NCBI RefSeq assembly: GCF_001434475.1
Contig: NZ_AZGF01000013.1
Span: 1 to 64,000 of the forward strand
Length of the DNA: 64,000 nucleotides
Source: Paucilactobacillus suebicus DSM 5007 = KCTC 3549
GTDB taxonomy: Bacteria; Bacillota; Bacilli; Lactobacillales; Lactobacillaceae
Direction: 5' to 3'
Numbering within the stretch: position 1 is the stretch's first letter; each line of letters opens with the position of its first letter. Below are positions 53,234-60,480 of the stretch, in pieces. The translations under genes were made by a program, and so were the position numbers. The notes under the pieces were generated by a model. The model was given only the letters and a program-made list of their open reading frames with translations. It made no database searches and was not told the origin of the DNA.

Positions 53234-53893
53234 ATGTATGTTTCGTTTAACCGTGATCGTTGGCTTAACATCACGATTGCTGGACTACTGTTTCTAATTG
53301 TAATCGCACTTATCAAGTACAACTCTTACCTCTTAGCTTTAATTGATACTTCGATCCAATCAAAGTTGACCGCCAGTCACGCTGGCGTCTTCAGTCATGT
53401 TTTTTCAGCCCTTAGTAATCCCGTTGTATGTGGAATTTACGCAGTAATTATTTGGTTTTTGCTATGGGGATTTAAACATAAACTAATTGCAACCTGGGCA
53501 CTTGCAACTTATTTTGTTGGTCAATTGGTATTTACGATCATCGCTAAGTGGGTTTCGAGAACTCGACCAGCCGGACACTCTTCTAAATTAGTAAGTAGTG
53601 GTTTCCCGAGCCATCATCTGTTTGCCATCATGTTGATTTGCTTTATCATCTGGGTTGCCGTTTTTCCTTGGATCACAAAAAATTGGCAGAAGTGGTTAAT
53701 CATGTTTCTCATGATCCTCATTTGTCTAATTGTCATGGTGGCACGAATCAAAATGTTTGAAAATTATTCATTTGATATGGTTGGCAGTATCCTTCTGTGT
53801 TATATCTGGGGACAATTTTCAGAATGGTCTTATCTAAAGTGGTTTGGCACGTTAGGACGATCAAGAATTTTCAGAAATTCGGATTACAACTAG
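53234..53893 (+). CDS. PAP2-family membrane protein with altered active site
   Basis: A 219-residue membrane protein with six hydrophobic segments and the PAP2 phosphatase layout. Motif 1 is KWVSRTRPAG (KX6RP), motif 2 FPSHH (usual PSGH, so Gly is replaced by His), motif 3 ARIKMFENYSFD where the expected nucleophilic His of SRX5HX3D is Asn. The final Asp remains. The missing His makes normal lipid-phosphate hydrolysis doubtful. AGGAGG precedes the ATG. Monocistronic between two control regions. It could be a degenerate undecaprenyl- or lipid-phosphatase. Confidence 0.8.
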   Translation: MYVSFNRDRWLNITIAGLLFLIVIALIKYNSYLLALIDTSIQSKLTASHAGVFSHVFSALSNPVVCGIYAVIIWFLLWGFKHKLIATWALATYFVGQLVFTIIAKWVSRTRPAGHSSKLVSSGFPSHHLFAIMLICFIIWVAVFPWITKNWQKWLIMFLMILICLIVMVARIKMFENYSFDMVGSILLCYIWGQFSEWSYLKWFGTLGRSRIFRNSDYN

Positions 53894-54012
53894 ACTGCCC
53901 TGCTTTCATTAATCAACATCATTTTAATTTGTCCTAACCAACGGTATAAGCAAAGTGGTACATTAGAATCATAAGCTTTGAAGCGATTCCATTTTGAGAG
54001 GAGTAACTATTT

Positions 54013-55029
54013 ATGTATCAAGCAAAACAAGAACGGTATGATCAGATGGTCTATAACCGTGTTGGTAACAGTGGTATTCAACTGTCAGCCATTGGCCTAG
54101 GATTATGGCACAATTTTGGTAGTGTAGACGCCTACGAAAACCAAAAGGCAATTATTCATCAGGCCTTTGACCTTGGTATCACCTACTACGATTTAGCAAA
54201 TAATTACGGCCCTGAGCCTGGTAGTGCCGAGATTAATTTTGGCAGAATTATGGCTGGCGACATGAAATCATATCGTGATGAAATGTTTATTGCAACCAAG
54301 GCTGGATACGAAATGTGGCCGGGACCGTATGGAGATTGGGGATCTCGAAAGAGTATCATCGCTAGTGCAAATCAAAGCTTGAAAAGATTAGGACTAGACT
54401 ATGTAGATGTATTTTATACCCACCGCCCAGATCCAGACACGCCTGTTCAAGAAACCGCAGCAGCTCTTGACCAGCTTGTTCGTGAAGGCAAAACTCTCTA
54501 TGTCGGGATTTCAAATTATAATGGCAAGCAAACGCAAGCAATTACGAACGAATTCAATAAGTTAGGAACCCCATTTTTAATTCACCAACCGCGCTACAAC
54601 ATGTTTAATCGTGATGTTGAAAGTGACCTATTTCCAGTGTTAACAAAAAATGGTAAAGCAGCAGTTGGATTTAGTTCATTATCTCAAGGATTGTTAACCA
54701 ATAAATATCTCCATGGCATTCCAGAAAACTCAAGGGCCAACAAATCAACTAGTCCGTTTCTGCAAGAAACCCAAGTTGATCAAACACTGAAAACGGTAGC
54801 CAAACTAAATGATCTAGCAACCAAACGAGGCCAAACTCTTGCAGAAATGGCGCTGGCATGGAATCTAAGACAACCGGCAATTGCAACGGTACTGGTAGGT
54901 GCCAGCAGGCCAGAGCAGTTAGTAGATAACGTACACGCATTAAACAACTTAAATTTCACAAATGAAGAACTAGATCAAATAGATCAAATTCTTGCAGGAC
55001 AGGGTGAGATCAGTTGGGGCAAACACTAA
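54013..55029 (+). CDS. Aldo/keto reductase, YghZ/GPR-like
   Basis: A 338-residue reductase similar to L-glyceraldehyde 3-phosphate reductase (YghZ). Marks of that branch: LGLWHNFGSV, ITYYDLANNYGPEPGSAEINFGRIM (about 56-80, catalytic Asp and Tyr), IATKAGYEMWPGPYGDWGSRK, and FYTHRPDPDTP with the His. The usual Lys is in ATKAG. GAGGAG precedes the ATG, but the Met at residue 12 (MVYNRVGNSG) would also fit the family. Probable role: methylglyoxal and aldehyde detoxification. Followed by two R-family repeats. Confidence 0.88.
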   Translation: MYQAKQERYDQMVYNRVGNSGIQLSAIGLGLWHNFGSVDAYENQKAIIHQAFDLGITYYDLANNYGPEPGSAEINFGRIMAGDMKSYRDEMFIATKAGYEMWPGPYGDWGSRKSIIASANQSLKRLGLDYVDVFYTHRPDPDTPVQETAAALDQLVREGKTLYVGISNYNGKQTQAITNEFNKLGTPFLIHQPRYNMFNRDVESDLFPVLTKNGKAAVGFSSLSQGLLTNKYLHGIPENSRANKSTSPFLQETQVDQTLKTVAKLNDLATKRGQTLAEMALAWNLRQPAIATVLVGASRPEQLVDNVHALNNLNFTNEELDQIDQILAGQGEISWGKH

Positions 55030-55031
55030 GA

Positions 55032-55158
55032 CAGAGTGCGGAAGTCCCACGGGTTGAGACCGATATGTAAGGGCACTATGTGAATTGATCGCGGGCTTGC
55101 GATTGATTTGCATAGTGTCCTTACATGTTAGGTCTCAGTGGGACTGTAGCACGTTTCA
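55032..55158 (+). repeat. Long-hairpin repeat, family R, copy 3a
   Basis: CAGAGTGCGG to TAGCACGTTTCA. Stems GTCCCAC/GTGGGAC, TGAGACC/GGTCTCA and ATGTAAGGGCACTATG with CATAGTGTCCTTACAT. Begins three bases after the AKR stop codon. Confidence 0.9.
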
Positions 55159-55163
55159 GAAAT

Positions 55164-55304
55164 CAGAGTGCGGAAGTCCACGGGTTGAGACTGTAGAATA
55201 AGGGACTTATGCGGATTAATCGCGGGTTGGGCGATTGATTTGTATAAGTCCCTTATTCTTTAAGTCTCAGTGGACTGCAGCACGTTTCAAAAGACAGAGT
55301 GCGG
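55164..55304 (+). repeat. Long-hairpin repeat, family R, copy 3b plus 3c remnant
   Basis: Copy 3b (55164-55289) has stems GTCCAC/GTGGAC, TGAGACT/AGTCTCA and AGAATAAGGGACTTATG with its complement. A lone left foot, CAGAGTGCGG, follows at 55295-55304 and is then cut off, implying a lost third copy. Confidence 0.9.
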
Positions 55305-55329
55305 AACCGCCCCAAAATCATCAAAATCC

Positions 55330-56535
55330 CTAAACTTTGTCCGTTCGAGCCACCAACAAAGCTGCGATAACGGCAACTATAATAATCATTAAATAAGCAA
55401 CGTTTTGTGTAATGCCAATCGGATTTATTTTAAATGCAAGTCCATATGCAGATGGACCAAGGGCTGCCAAAAAGTAGCCACCGGATTGAGCCATCCCAGA
55501 CAGCCTGGCAGTCGTCATTGGATCGTTAGTTTTTACGCCAAACATGGTCGTTGCGTAAATAAAAAAGAAACTAATCGACAATCCAATCAATACACTTTCG
55601 GTCATCCAAAACACAAACGATGACGTTCCTTGGAAAAACAACATACCACCGGCAATAAGGCCACAAAGGCCACCAAGAAAAATAATGACTGAAGTACCCA
55701 TTCTACCTAATTGAATTAACAGCCTTGGCATAACTAGGTAGACGGGTATTCCCATCAAAGAATAAACGGCCACGATAATGCCAATACTACCTGGATTTAA
55801 ATGATGGTACGCCATCAGTACAGGAAACCAGGCGGCTAGCGTATAGTTTAATAATGACTGACAACCAAATGTTATTAAAAAAGGCCACGCCTTAGTATTG
55901 GTCCAAATACTTTGACCCTTTTTGGAACGGTTAATTTGCTTATTTCGACTGATCTTTAGTTTCTCCTGAAGTCCACTGCTAGCAAACAACCAAATTGCCA
56001 TCACTAGTGCAGGAGCAACTGCTAAAATCATAAGAATTGAGCGCCAGCCAAAACCGTTTACAACAGGAGCAGTGATCAGGTTAAATGCACCGCTGCCGAG
56101 GTTCATCGAAAACGAATAAAGTGTGGTATATACATCAATTCGATCGGGAAAGTATGCTTTAATAAATGATGGCATATATACATTCAAATGGGCAATTCCG
56201 ATACCGATGAGAATTGTCCCAATTAGCATCGTTGGCATTGTGACAATTGCACGGATAATCGAACCGAGTAGTAGTAGCAAGATAGAAATTCCCATTGATT
56301 TTTTAATACCAATTCTAGCCAACGGAATTGAGGCAAAATTTGAGAAAATTAGAAACATTACTAACGGTAGTGTGGTTAAAATGCCAAGACTGCCTTGTGA
56401 CACATGCAGACTATCTGCCAGTTGTTTCAAGACTAGTGGCAATGTAGTAATTGGTGCTCGCATTAATGCACCTGTTGCAATTACCGCTAATAATAACCCA
56501 ATTGTTGTCTTCTTTTGCTTGGTCACTTTAAACAC
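55330..56535 (-). CDS. MFS transporter, CynX/NimT (cyanate permease-like) family
   Basis: A 401-residue membrane protein with twelve hydrophobic segments. The opening ATGALMRAPITTLPLVLKQLADSLHVSQGSLGILTTLPL (outline) and the FGWRSILMILAVAPALVMAIWL loop region are typical of the CynX/NimT branch, whose few known members carry anions or nitroimidazoles. Start is GTG at 56535 with only a weak GAGAAAG upstream; a GTG three codons later is possible. Substrate unknown. It is convergent with the YghZ-like gene across the R3 repeats. Confidence 0.85.
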   Translation of the reverse strand: MFKVTKQKKTTIGLLLAVIATGALMRAPITTLPLVLKQLADSLHVSQGSLGILTTLPLVMFLIFSNFASIPLARIGIKKSMGISILLLLLGSIIRAIVTMPTMLIGTILIGIGIAHLNVYMPSFIKAYFPDRIDVYTTLYSFSMNLGSGAFNLITAPVVNGFGWRSILMILAVAPALVMAIWLFASSGLQEKLKISRNKQINRSKKGQSIWTNTKAWPFLITFGCQSLLNYTLAAWFPVLMAYHHLNPGSIGIIVAVYSLMGIPVYLVMPRLLIQLGRMGTSVIIFLGGLCGLIAGGMLFFQGTSSFVFWMTESVLIGLSISFFFIYATTMFGVKTNDPMTTARLSGMAQSGGYFLAALGPSAYGLAFKINPIGITQNVAYLMIIIVAVIAALLVARTDKV

Positions 56536-56562
56536 TCTTTCTCATATCTATAGCTAAATTTA

Positions 56563-56608
56563 TTAATCAAAAACGTGGACGACGACTGTCATTCACGTTT
56601 TTTGATTA
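56563..56608. terminator. Hairpin between the YczE-like and CynX-like genes
   Basis: TAATCAAAAACGTG and CACGTTTTTTGATTA form a 14-bp stem with a 16-base loop. It may end the upstream MarR/YczE unit or act in the leader of the CynX-like gene. Confidence 0.55.
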
Positions 56609-56812
56609 TATAAGTATCAATTATAAACTATCTTCGACAAGTATTGGTGACTTTCTATCATTTCACTGTAATTCCACTAATCAGTTAAATTAATTTCATA
56701 AATTCGACTGGTATGTGGGGAAAATTTCTTAGTAGCAAGCTTACAATCATAAAACGATTATTTAATTGCAAACCAGTGTCCGATTCACCATCTAGTATAT
56801 GCCGGATTGAGA

Positions 56813-57511
56813 TTAACGGTCCGCCATTGCGGGTTGATTAGGTGTATTATCCTGGTCATCGCGAACCCAATGTGTCAGTCTGGGCATGTGTAATTCAATG
56901 AATCCAACTATTCGTCCCGATAATAGTGCCGATAACACAGTTCCCTCACGTACACCTATTAACTGATGACTGAACAATAGACCAATAATCACTGCTCCAA
57001 TTACCATCGTAATATCACTACGCACTTTCATTCTAGAAAATGCGATCCGCAAAACATAAGCAAAAGCAAATGAGATCCCTTCACCTGCCATCATAATTGT
57101 ACGAGAGTTAACTTCGAAAAATACGCCAGTTGCTAGTAAAACTATACTTAATAAAGTTAAACCAATCTGAACACCATAATTTGGCAACTTTATAAAACTA
57201 AATAGTTTAACGAACCAATCGATCAGTGCTCCAAACAACATTGACGGTAATAACTGAACAACATTCAAAAAAGTAAAATTATGTCTCAAAACAATCCATT
57301 CCAGCACAACAAGTAAAAAGTTAAAAATAATTGTCCACTGGCCAATCGTTAAATTACTAACCTCACTCAATACATTTGGCACACTTGAAATTGGTGAAGT
57401 TCCCAGTAACGCAATCTTAGCCAATGCAACGCTGGCGCCCATTAGAGCAATACCAAATATAAGGCAAGCGTAGTGTTTAATTACGCCTAGTATCCCCAAT
57501 TTTTTTAACAT
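56813..57511 (-). CDS. YczE/YyaS-type membrane protein
   Basis: A 232-residue protein with five or six hydrophobic segments, of the YczE-like membrane family found beside transcription factors in Firmicutes. Recognisable parts: FGIALMGASVALAKIALLGTSPISSVPNVLS (about 20-50, outline), IIFNFLLVVLEWIVL and GEGISFAFAYVLRIAFSRMKVRSDI. The ATG at 57511 overlaps the MarR gene stop (TGATG), with GGAGG inside the end of that gene. Function unknown; coupling to MarR suggests a regulated response such as export or stress protection. Confidence 0.82.
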   Translation of the reverse strand: MLKKLGILGVIKHYACLIFGIALMGASVALAKIALLGTSPISSVPNVLSEVSNLTIGQWTIIFNFLLVVLEWIVLRHNFTFLNVVQLLPSMLFGALIDWFVKLFSFIKLPNYGVQIGLTLLSIVLLATGVFFEVNSRTIMMAGEGISFAFAYVLRIAFSRMKVRSDITMVIGAVIIGLLFSHQLIGVREGTVLSALLSGRIVGFIELHMPRLTHWVRDDQDNTPNQPAMADR

Positions 57512-57936
57512 CAATTTGATTCCTCCAATCCTTGATAGACTTTATCAAGCTCCCTAGCCAAAACAGCTTGATCGATTTCTGGGTTATTTTTAAATAACCG
57601 ATCCCACCACTCATCCATATTTTCGTGCAATTTAACAACTAATTCAGTTCCACTCGCAGTCATTGTAATAACACGTGCCCGTCGGTCAGATGGCAAAACC
57701 TCTCGTTTTATCCAACCTTTATTGGCTAGCATTTTTAAATCCTTAGCCAGTAAGCTTGGATCAAGAGCCATTGCTTTGGCAATCTTTAGCTGTGTTAATC
57801 GTGGATGGTCATTTATAAACAACAGAACGTCACTTTGTGCTGCACGAATATCGAACCCCGCAATTTGACGCTTTTGGTATTCCTTCGAATGACGATAAAT
57901 TTCAGCAATACGTTGATCAAATCGATATGTAGTCAT
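57511..57936 (-). CDS. MarR-family transcriptional regulator
   Basis: A 141-residue winged-helix protein. The HTH lies about 50-110 (TQLKIAKAMALDPSLLAKDLKMLANKGWIKREVLPSDRRARVITM, in outline), with the wing at PSDRRARVI typical of MarR. ATG at 57936 is chosen over the preceding TTG; the upstream ribosome binding site is weak (AAAGAGAAAA), suggesting low expression. It overlaps the YczE-like gene and probably regulates the pair. Confidence 0.9.
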   Translation of the reverse strand: MTTYRFDQRIAEIYRHSKEYQKRQIAGFDIRAAQSDVLLFINDHPRLTQLKIAKAMALDPSLLAKDLKMLANKGWIKREVLPSDRRARVITMTASGTELVVKLHENMDEWWDRLFKNNPEIDQAVLARELDKVYQGLEESN

Positions 57937-58095
57937 CAAGTTTTCTCTTTTCTCTTGTATATTTAAAAGTAGTGGACTTTTTCCGTTAAATTCTTTTTTT
58001 AGTGATTTGTCAAATCTTAGTTTTCATTTATTTTGAATTCTTTGTCTGACAATCTTGTCTAGTACAGGTCCGTAGACGAGGTTTCTGTGCTTAAC

Positions 58096-58142
58096 CAAAT
58101 AAATATGGTAACCCCCAAACCAGGGATTACCATATTTATTCC
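58096..58142 (-). terminator. Terminator of the histidine phosphatase gene
   Basis: AATAAATATGGTAA and TTACCATATTTATT with a 14-base loop containing CCC/GGG pairing; about 35 bases after the stop codon. Confidence 0.7.
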
Positions 58143-58174
58143 GTTAATGCACAAAAACTATTCCATCTACTCCG

Positions 58175-58816
58175 TTATCTTATATTGTATTCGTCCACAC
58201 GCCACTGTCCGTCACGAAATACAAATGTCGTATAACTGCCGTTGTCTGGTGCGTCTACATCTAATGGATCCCAATTTTCAAACTTTGTTGCCATTGTTCT
58301 GATTAATGTTCCATGAGATACAATCAAAATATTTTGATTTTCCGTAGTTTCAAACGGCTCAAGTCCGTCGTTAATTCGTCGCCAAACTTCATCATTATTC
58401 TCGGCCATTCCCATTGGATCAGCATCTTTCATCCAATTACGAGCAGTTTTTGCATCAGTTGCTCTGAGAATTTCAATTTTGTTATGATAACCGTGAGGAG
58501 CACCAGTCTTTTCCCAGCTTTCTTTACGACCAAGTCCTTCAAATGAACCAAAAAATACTTCTCTAAAATTTGAATCCGTAATAACTGATTCATCACCCAG
58601 ATAATGATTTTCTCGAATAATTTCTTTAGCCGTATTCATTGCGCGTAGAAGATCTGATGAATAAACTGCGTCAAACTGAACATCAGCTAATAACTTACCA
58701 GCACTTTTAGCATCCGCCCAACCCTTTTCAGTCAGAGGTGAATCCGCCCAGCCCTGCATTTTTTTCATTATGTTAAACAATGTTTCGCCGTGACGTACGA
58801 AAAATAATTTTGTCAT
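58175..58816 (-). CDS. Histidine phosphatase, phosphoglycerate-mutase-like
   Basis: A 213-residue enzyme of the dPGM-like branch of the histidine phosphatase superfamily. The catalytic FFVRHGETLFN (phospho-His about residue 9, Arg and Glu) opens the protein, and the second His is in LIVSHGTLIR near 170. WADSPLTEKGWADAKSAGK and SDLLRAMNTAKEI are standard. Such proteins in lactobacilli are often phosphatases of sugar phosphates or alpha-ribazole-like substrates rather than glycolytic mutases; the specificity cannot be read here. GGAGG precedes the ATG. Monocistronic. Confidence 0.88.
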   Translation of the reverse strand: MTKLFFVRHGETLFNIMKKMQGWADSPLTEKGWADAKSAGKLLADVQFDAVYSSDLLRAMNTAKEIIRENHYLGDESVITDSNFREVFFGSFEGLGRKESWEKTGAPHGYHNKIEILRATDAKTARNWMKDADPMGMAENNDEVWRRINDGLEPFETTENQNILIVSHGTLIRTMATKFENWDPLDVDAPDNGSYTTFVFRDGQWRVDEYNIR

Positions 58817-58950
58817 GATTGTCCTCCCGTAGAACTGCTCGATTATATCTAAATCTATTCTACCTAAATTTGTTGCAGTCGTACACGGATTTGAAAATAA
58901 TAGTTGCGTAACAATGATTTTACTTATCTAATTATTTTCGTTCTTAAAAC

Positions 58951-59015
58951 TCAAAAAAGGAGTCAGGCTCTGCAATGTAAGACAAAAGGACAGCTATCCC
59001 AAACCCTGATAACTT
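58951..59015 (-). repeat. Partial copy of the adjacent long hairpin
   Basis: Repeats the left arm and loop of the hairpin at 59044-59150 (AAAAAAGGAGTCAGGCTCTG, then ACAAAAGGACAGCTATCCCA) with a few changes, but the right arm is missing after GATAACT. Confidence 0.8.
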
Positions 59016-59043
59016 TAACCTCATCTGCATTCTAGCGGAAACG

Positions 59044-59150
59044 TGAAAAAGGAGTCAGACTCTGCAATGTAAGGCAAAAGGACAGCTATCCCAACCCCGG
59101 ATAACTGTCCTTTTGCCTTACATAACTGAGCCTTAACGACTCCTTTTTCA
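59044..59150 (-). terminator. Long two-level hairpin downstream of the repeat protein gene
   Basis: Outer arms TGAAAAAGGAGTC and GACTCCTTTTTCA, inner arms TGTAAGGCAAAAGGACAG... and complement around CAACCCC (59069-59122). It lies eight bases after the stop of the minus-strand secreted protein gene and probably terminates it. Confidence 0.8.
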
Positions 59151-59157
59151 CTCTATA

Positions 59158-59718
59158 TTATTCAGCAGCTTGTGTTCCAGTTGATGCTGAAGCATATGCT
59201 GTCAATACATCATGCAATGATGACTTGCCGCTTGCTTGTTGTGTAGCAACACGTGCACTTGAAGTCTCAACGTCAGCGAATGCCTTTAAGAAACCTTCAC
59301 CATGATTTGATGCGGAAGTCTTAGCTTCGGCACCTGCAACACGGGCAGTTGCTGTTTGTGCATCAGCATATGCTGTGAGGAAACTAGTCTTTGACTTTGA
59401 TGCGGCTGCTTCACTAGTGTCAACACGAGCACTTGAAGTTTCAACATCGGTAAATGCTGAAGCAAACTTTGAGTTCGTCTTAACTGCTTGTGCTGTAGCA
59501 ACTTGGGCATTTGCCAATTGTGCCTGTGCAGCATTGTCAGCAATCTTCTTGAATGTAATCTTCTTAGTGTTACTTGCTTGTGCAGTAACACCGGCAGCAG
59601 TTTCAGTCTGAACAGATGCAGCTGCATCACTAAATGATGACGCATTAGCTGTTCCGGCCAATCCCAAAATTCCAAAACTTACAGCAGCAGTTGTTAACAA
59701 AACATTCTTTACATTCAT
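59158..59718 (-). CDS. Secreted protein with about 30-residue Ala/Ser/Thr repeats
   Basis: A 186-residue exported protein of unknown function. A signal peptide (MNVKNVLLTTAAVSFGILGLAGTANAS, cleavage near ANA-S, residues 26-27) is followed by a low-complexity, almost Cys-, Trp- and Pro-free chain. From residue 80 four imperfect repeats are visible: FASAFTDVETSSARV, FLTAYADAQTATARV, FLKAFADVETSSARV and VLTAYASASTGTQ, each separated by 14-17 residues. The pattern suggests long amphipathic helices, perhaps a coiled rod. No LPXTG, LysM or WxL anchor is seen, so it may be freely secreted or loosely wall bound. AGGAGAA precedes the ATG. Confidence 0.8.
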   Translation of the reverse strand: MNVKNVLLTTAAVSFGILGLAGTANASSFSDAAASVQTETAAGVTAQASNTKKITFKKIADNAAQAQLANAQVATAQAVKTNSKFASAFTDVETSSARVDTSEAAASKSKTSFLTAYADAQTATARVAGAEAKTSASNHGEGFLKAFADVETSSARVATQQASGKSSLHDVLTAYASASTGTQAAE

Positions 59719-60396
59719 TTTTTAATTCTCCTTATACCAATCACATTTTTTAATTTATCAAACCAGAAAACAACAAACATCCGAGCAAACTAAGAATTTG
59801 TGGTTTTTTGTGATCATCACCTTGCCTAGGATGATGGCGAAGATCATCTCAATTACTGGTTCAAAGCTATCGCTCTCTTACGGATGAATACTATAGCACC
59901 ATTCTTGATCCTTGTATACAAGTTTTTGAAAACTTTTTTCACAAGTTCAGTGATGTTATTAGTGATAATTCCTATTAATTAAGAGTTTGTGGTTTGTTGT
60001 TTCAAACAATTAACTGATATAAAGATATAATTCACAAAGTGTACTTTTTATCGAAATCGGTTTCAATTTTAAGAAAACGCTTTCTAAATAACAATTGATG
60101 AATCCTTATGTAGCTTGATATATTACAAATTAATGTATGATGGTACACGATACTCAAAACAAATTGACAAATGAAATGTTTTTCCCATAACTAATATATT
60201 AGTTATTCAATTTTAGGCCTGTTTATACTTAAAATGAAATGTTTTATCAATACTCAAACGTTTGTGTGTATTCCAAGCATCATCTATGTAATTGCTTTCT
60301 TGCTTATCATCATGCCAATTATCATTTTGTTTTTAATTAATTTATTAGTGAAATTAATCAAGCAGATCTTATTTTCTTGAATACAAGTTATGTAAA
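59719..60396. other. Long upstream region of the repeat protein gene
   Basis: No convincing gene. For the minus-strand secreted protein it holds an extended -10 (TGCTATAGT, at 59890-59898), an about 165-base leader with the small hairpin ATCATC/GATGAT (59814-59835), a near-duplicated segment AAGAATTTGTGGTTTTTTG (59792) and AAGAGTTTGTGGTTTGTTG (59981), two cre-like sites (60051-60086) and a perfect 20-bp palindrome, ATAACTAATATATTAGTTAT (60187-60206). Confidence 0.55.
60051..60086. promoter_or_regulatory. Two adjacent cre-like sites
   Basis: TTGAAACCGATTTCG (minus strand) and AAGAAAACGCTTTCT (plus strand) each miss the cre consensus at one position. They lie about 330-360 bases upstream of the secreted repeat protein start. 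Confidence 0.5.
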
Positions 60397-60432
60397 AAAA
60401 CGATAACCGGCCCAAATCGGTTATCGTTTTTA
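60397..60432 (-). terminator. Terminator of the GH43 gene
   Basis: AAAAACGATAACCG and CGGTTATCGTTTTT, perfect 14-bp stem with an 8-base loop, 49 bases after the stop. Confidence 0.9.
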
Positions 60433-60480
60433 TCTCTATTATTATGGTTAGTCTGTTTATTTACGTTTGTAAGAGGAAAA

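Noticed and set aside
60234-60407. A 57-residue hydrophobic frame (MKCFINTQTFVCIPSIIYVI...) as a type I toxin-like peptide
   Set aside because: It lacks a ribosome binding site, sits in very AT-rich DNA where hydrophobic frames arise by chance, and its stop lies in the GH43 terminator stem. No antisense RNA promoter was evident.
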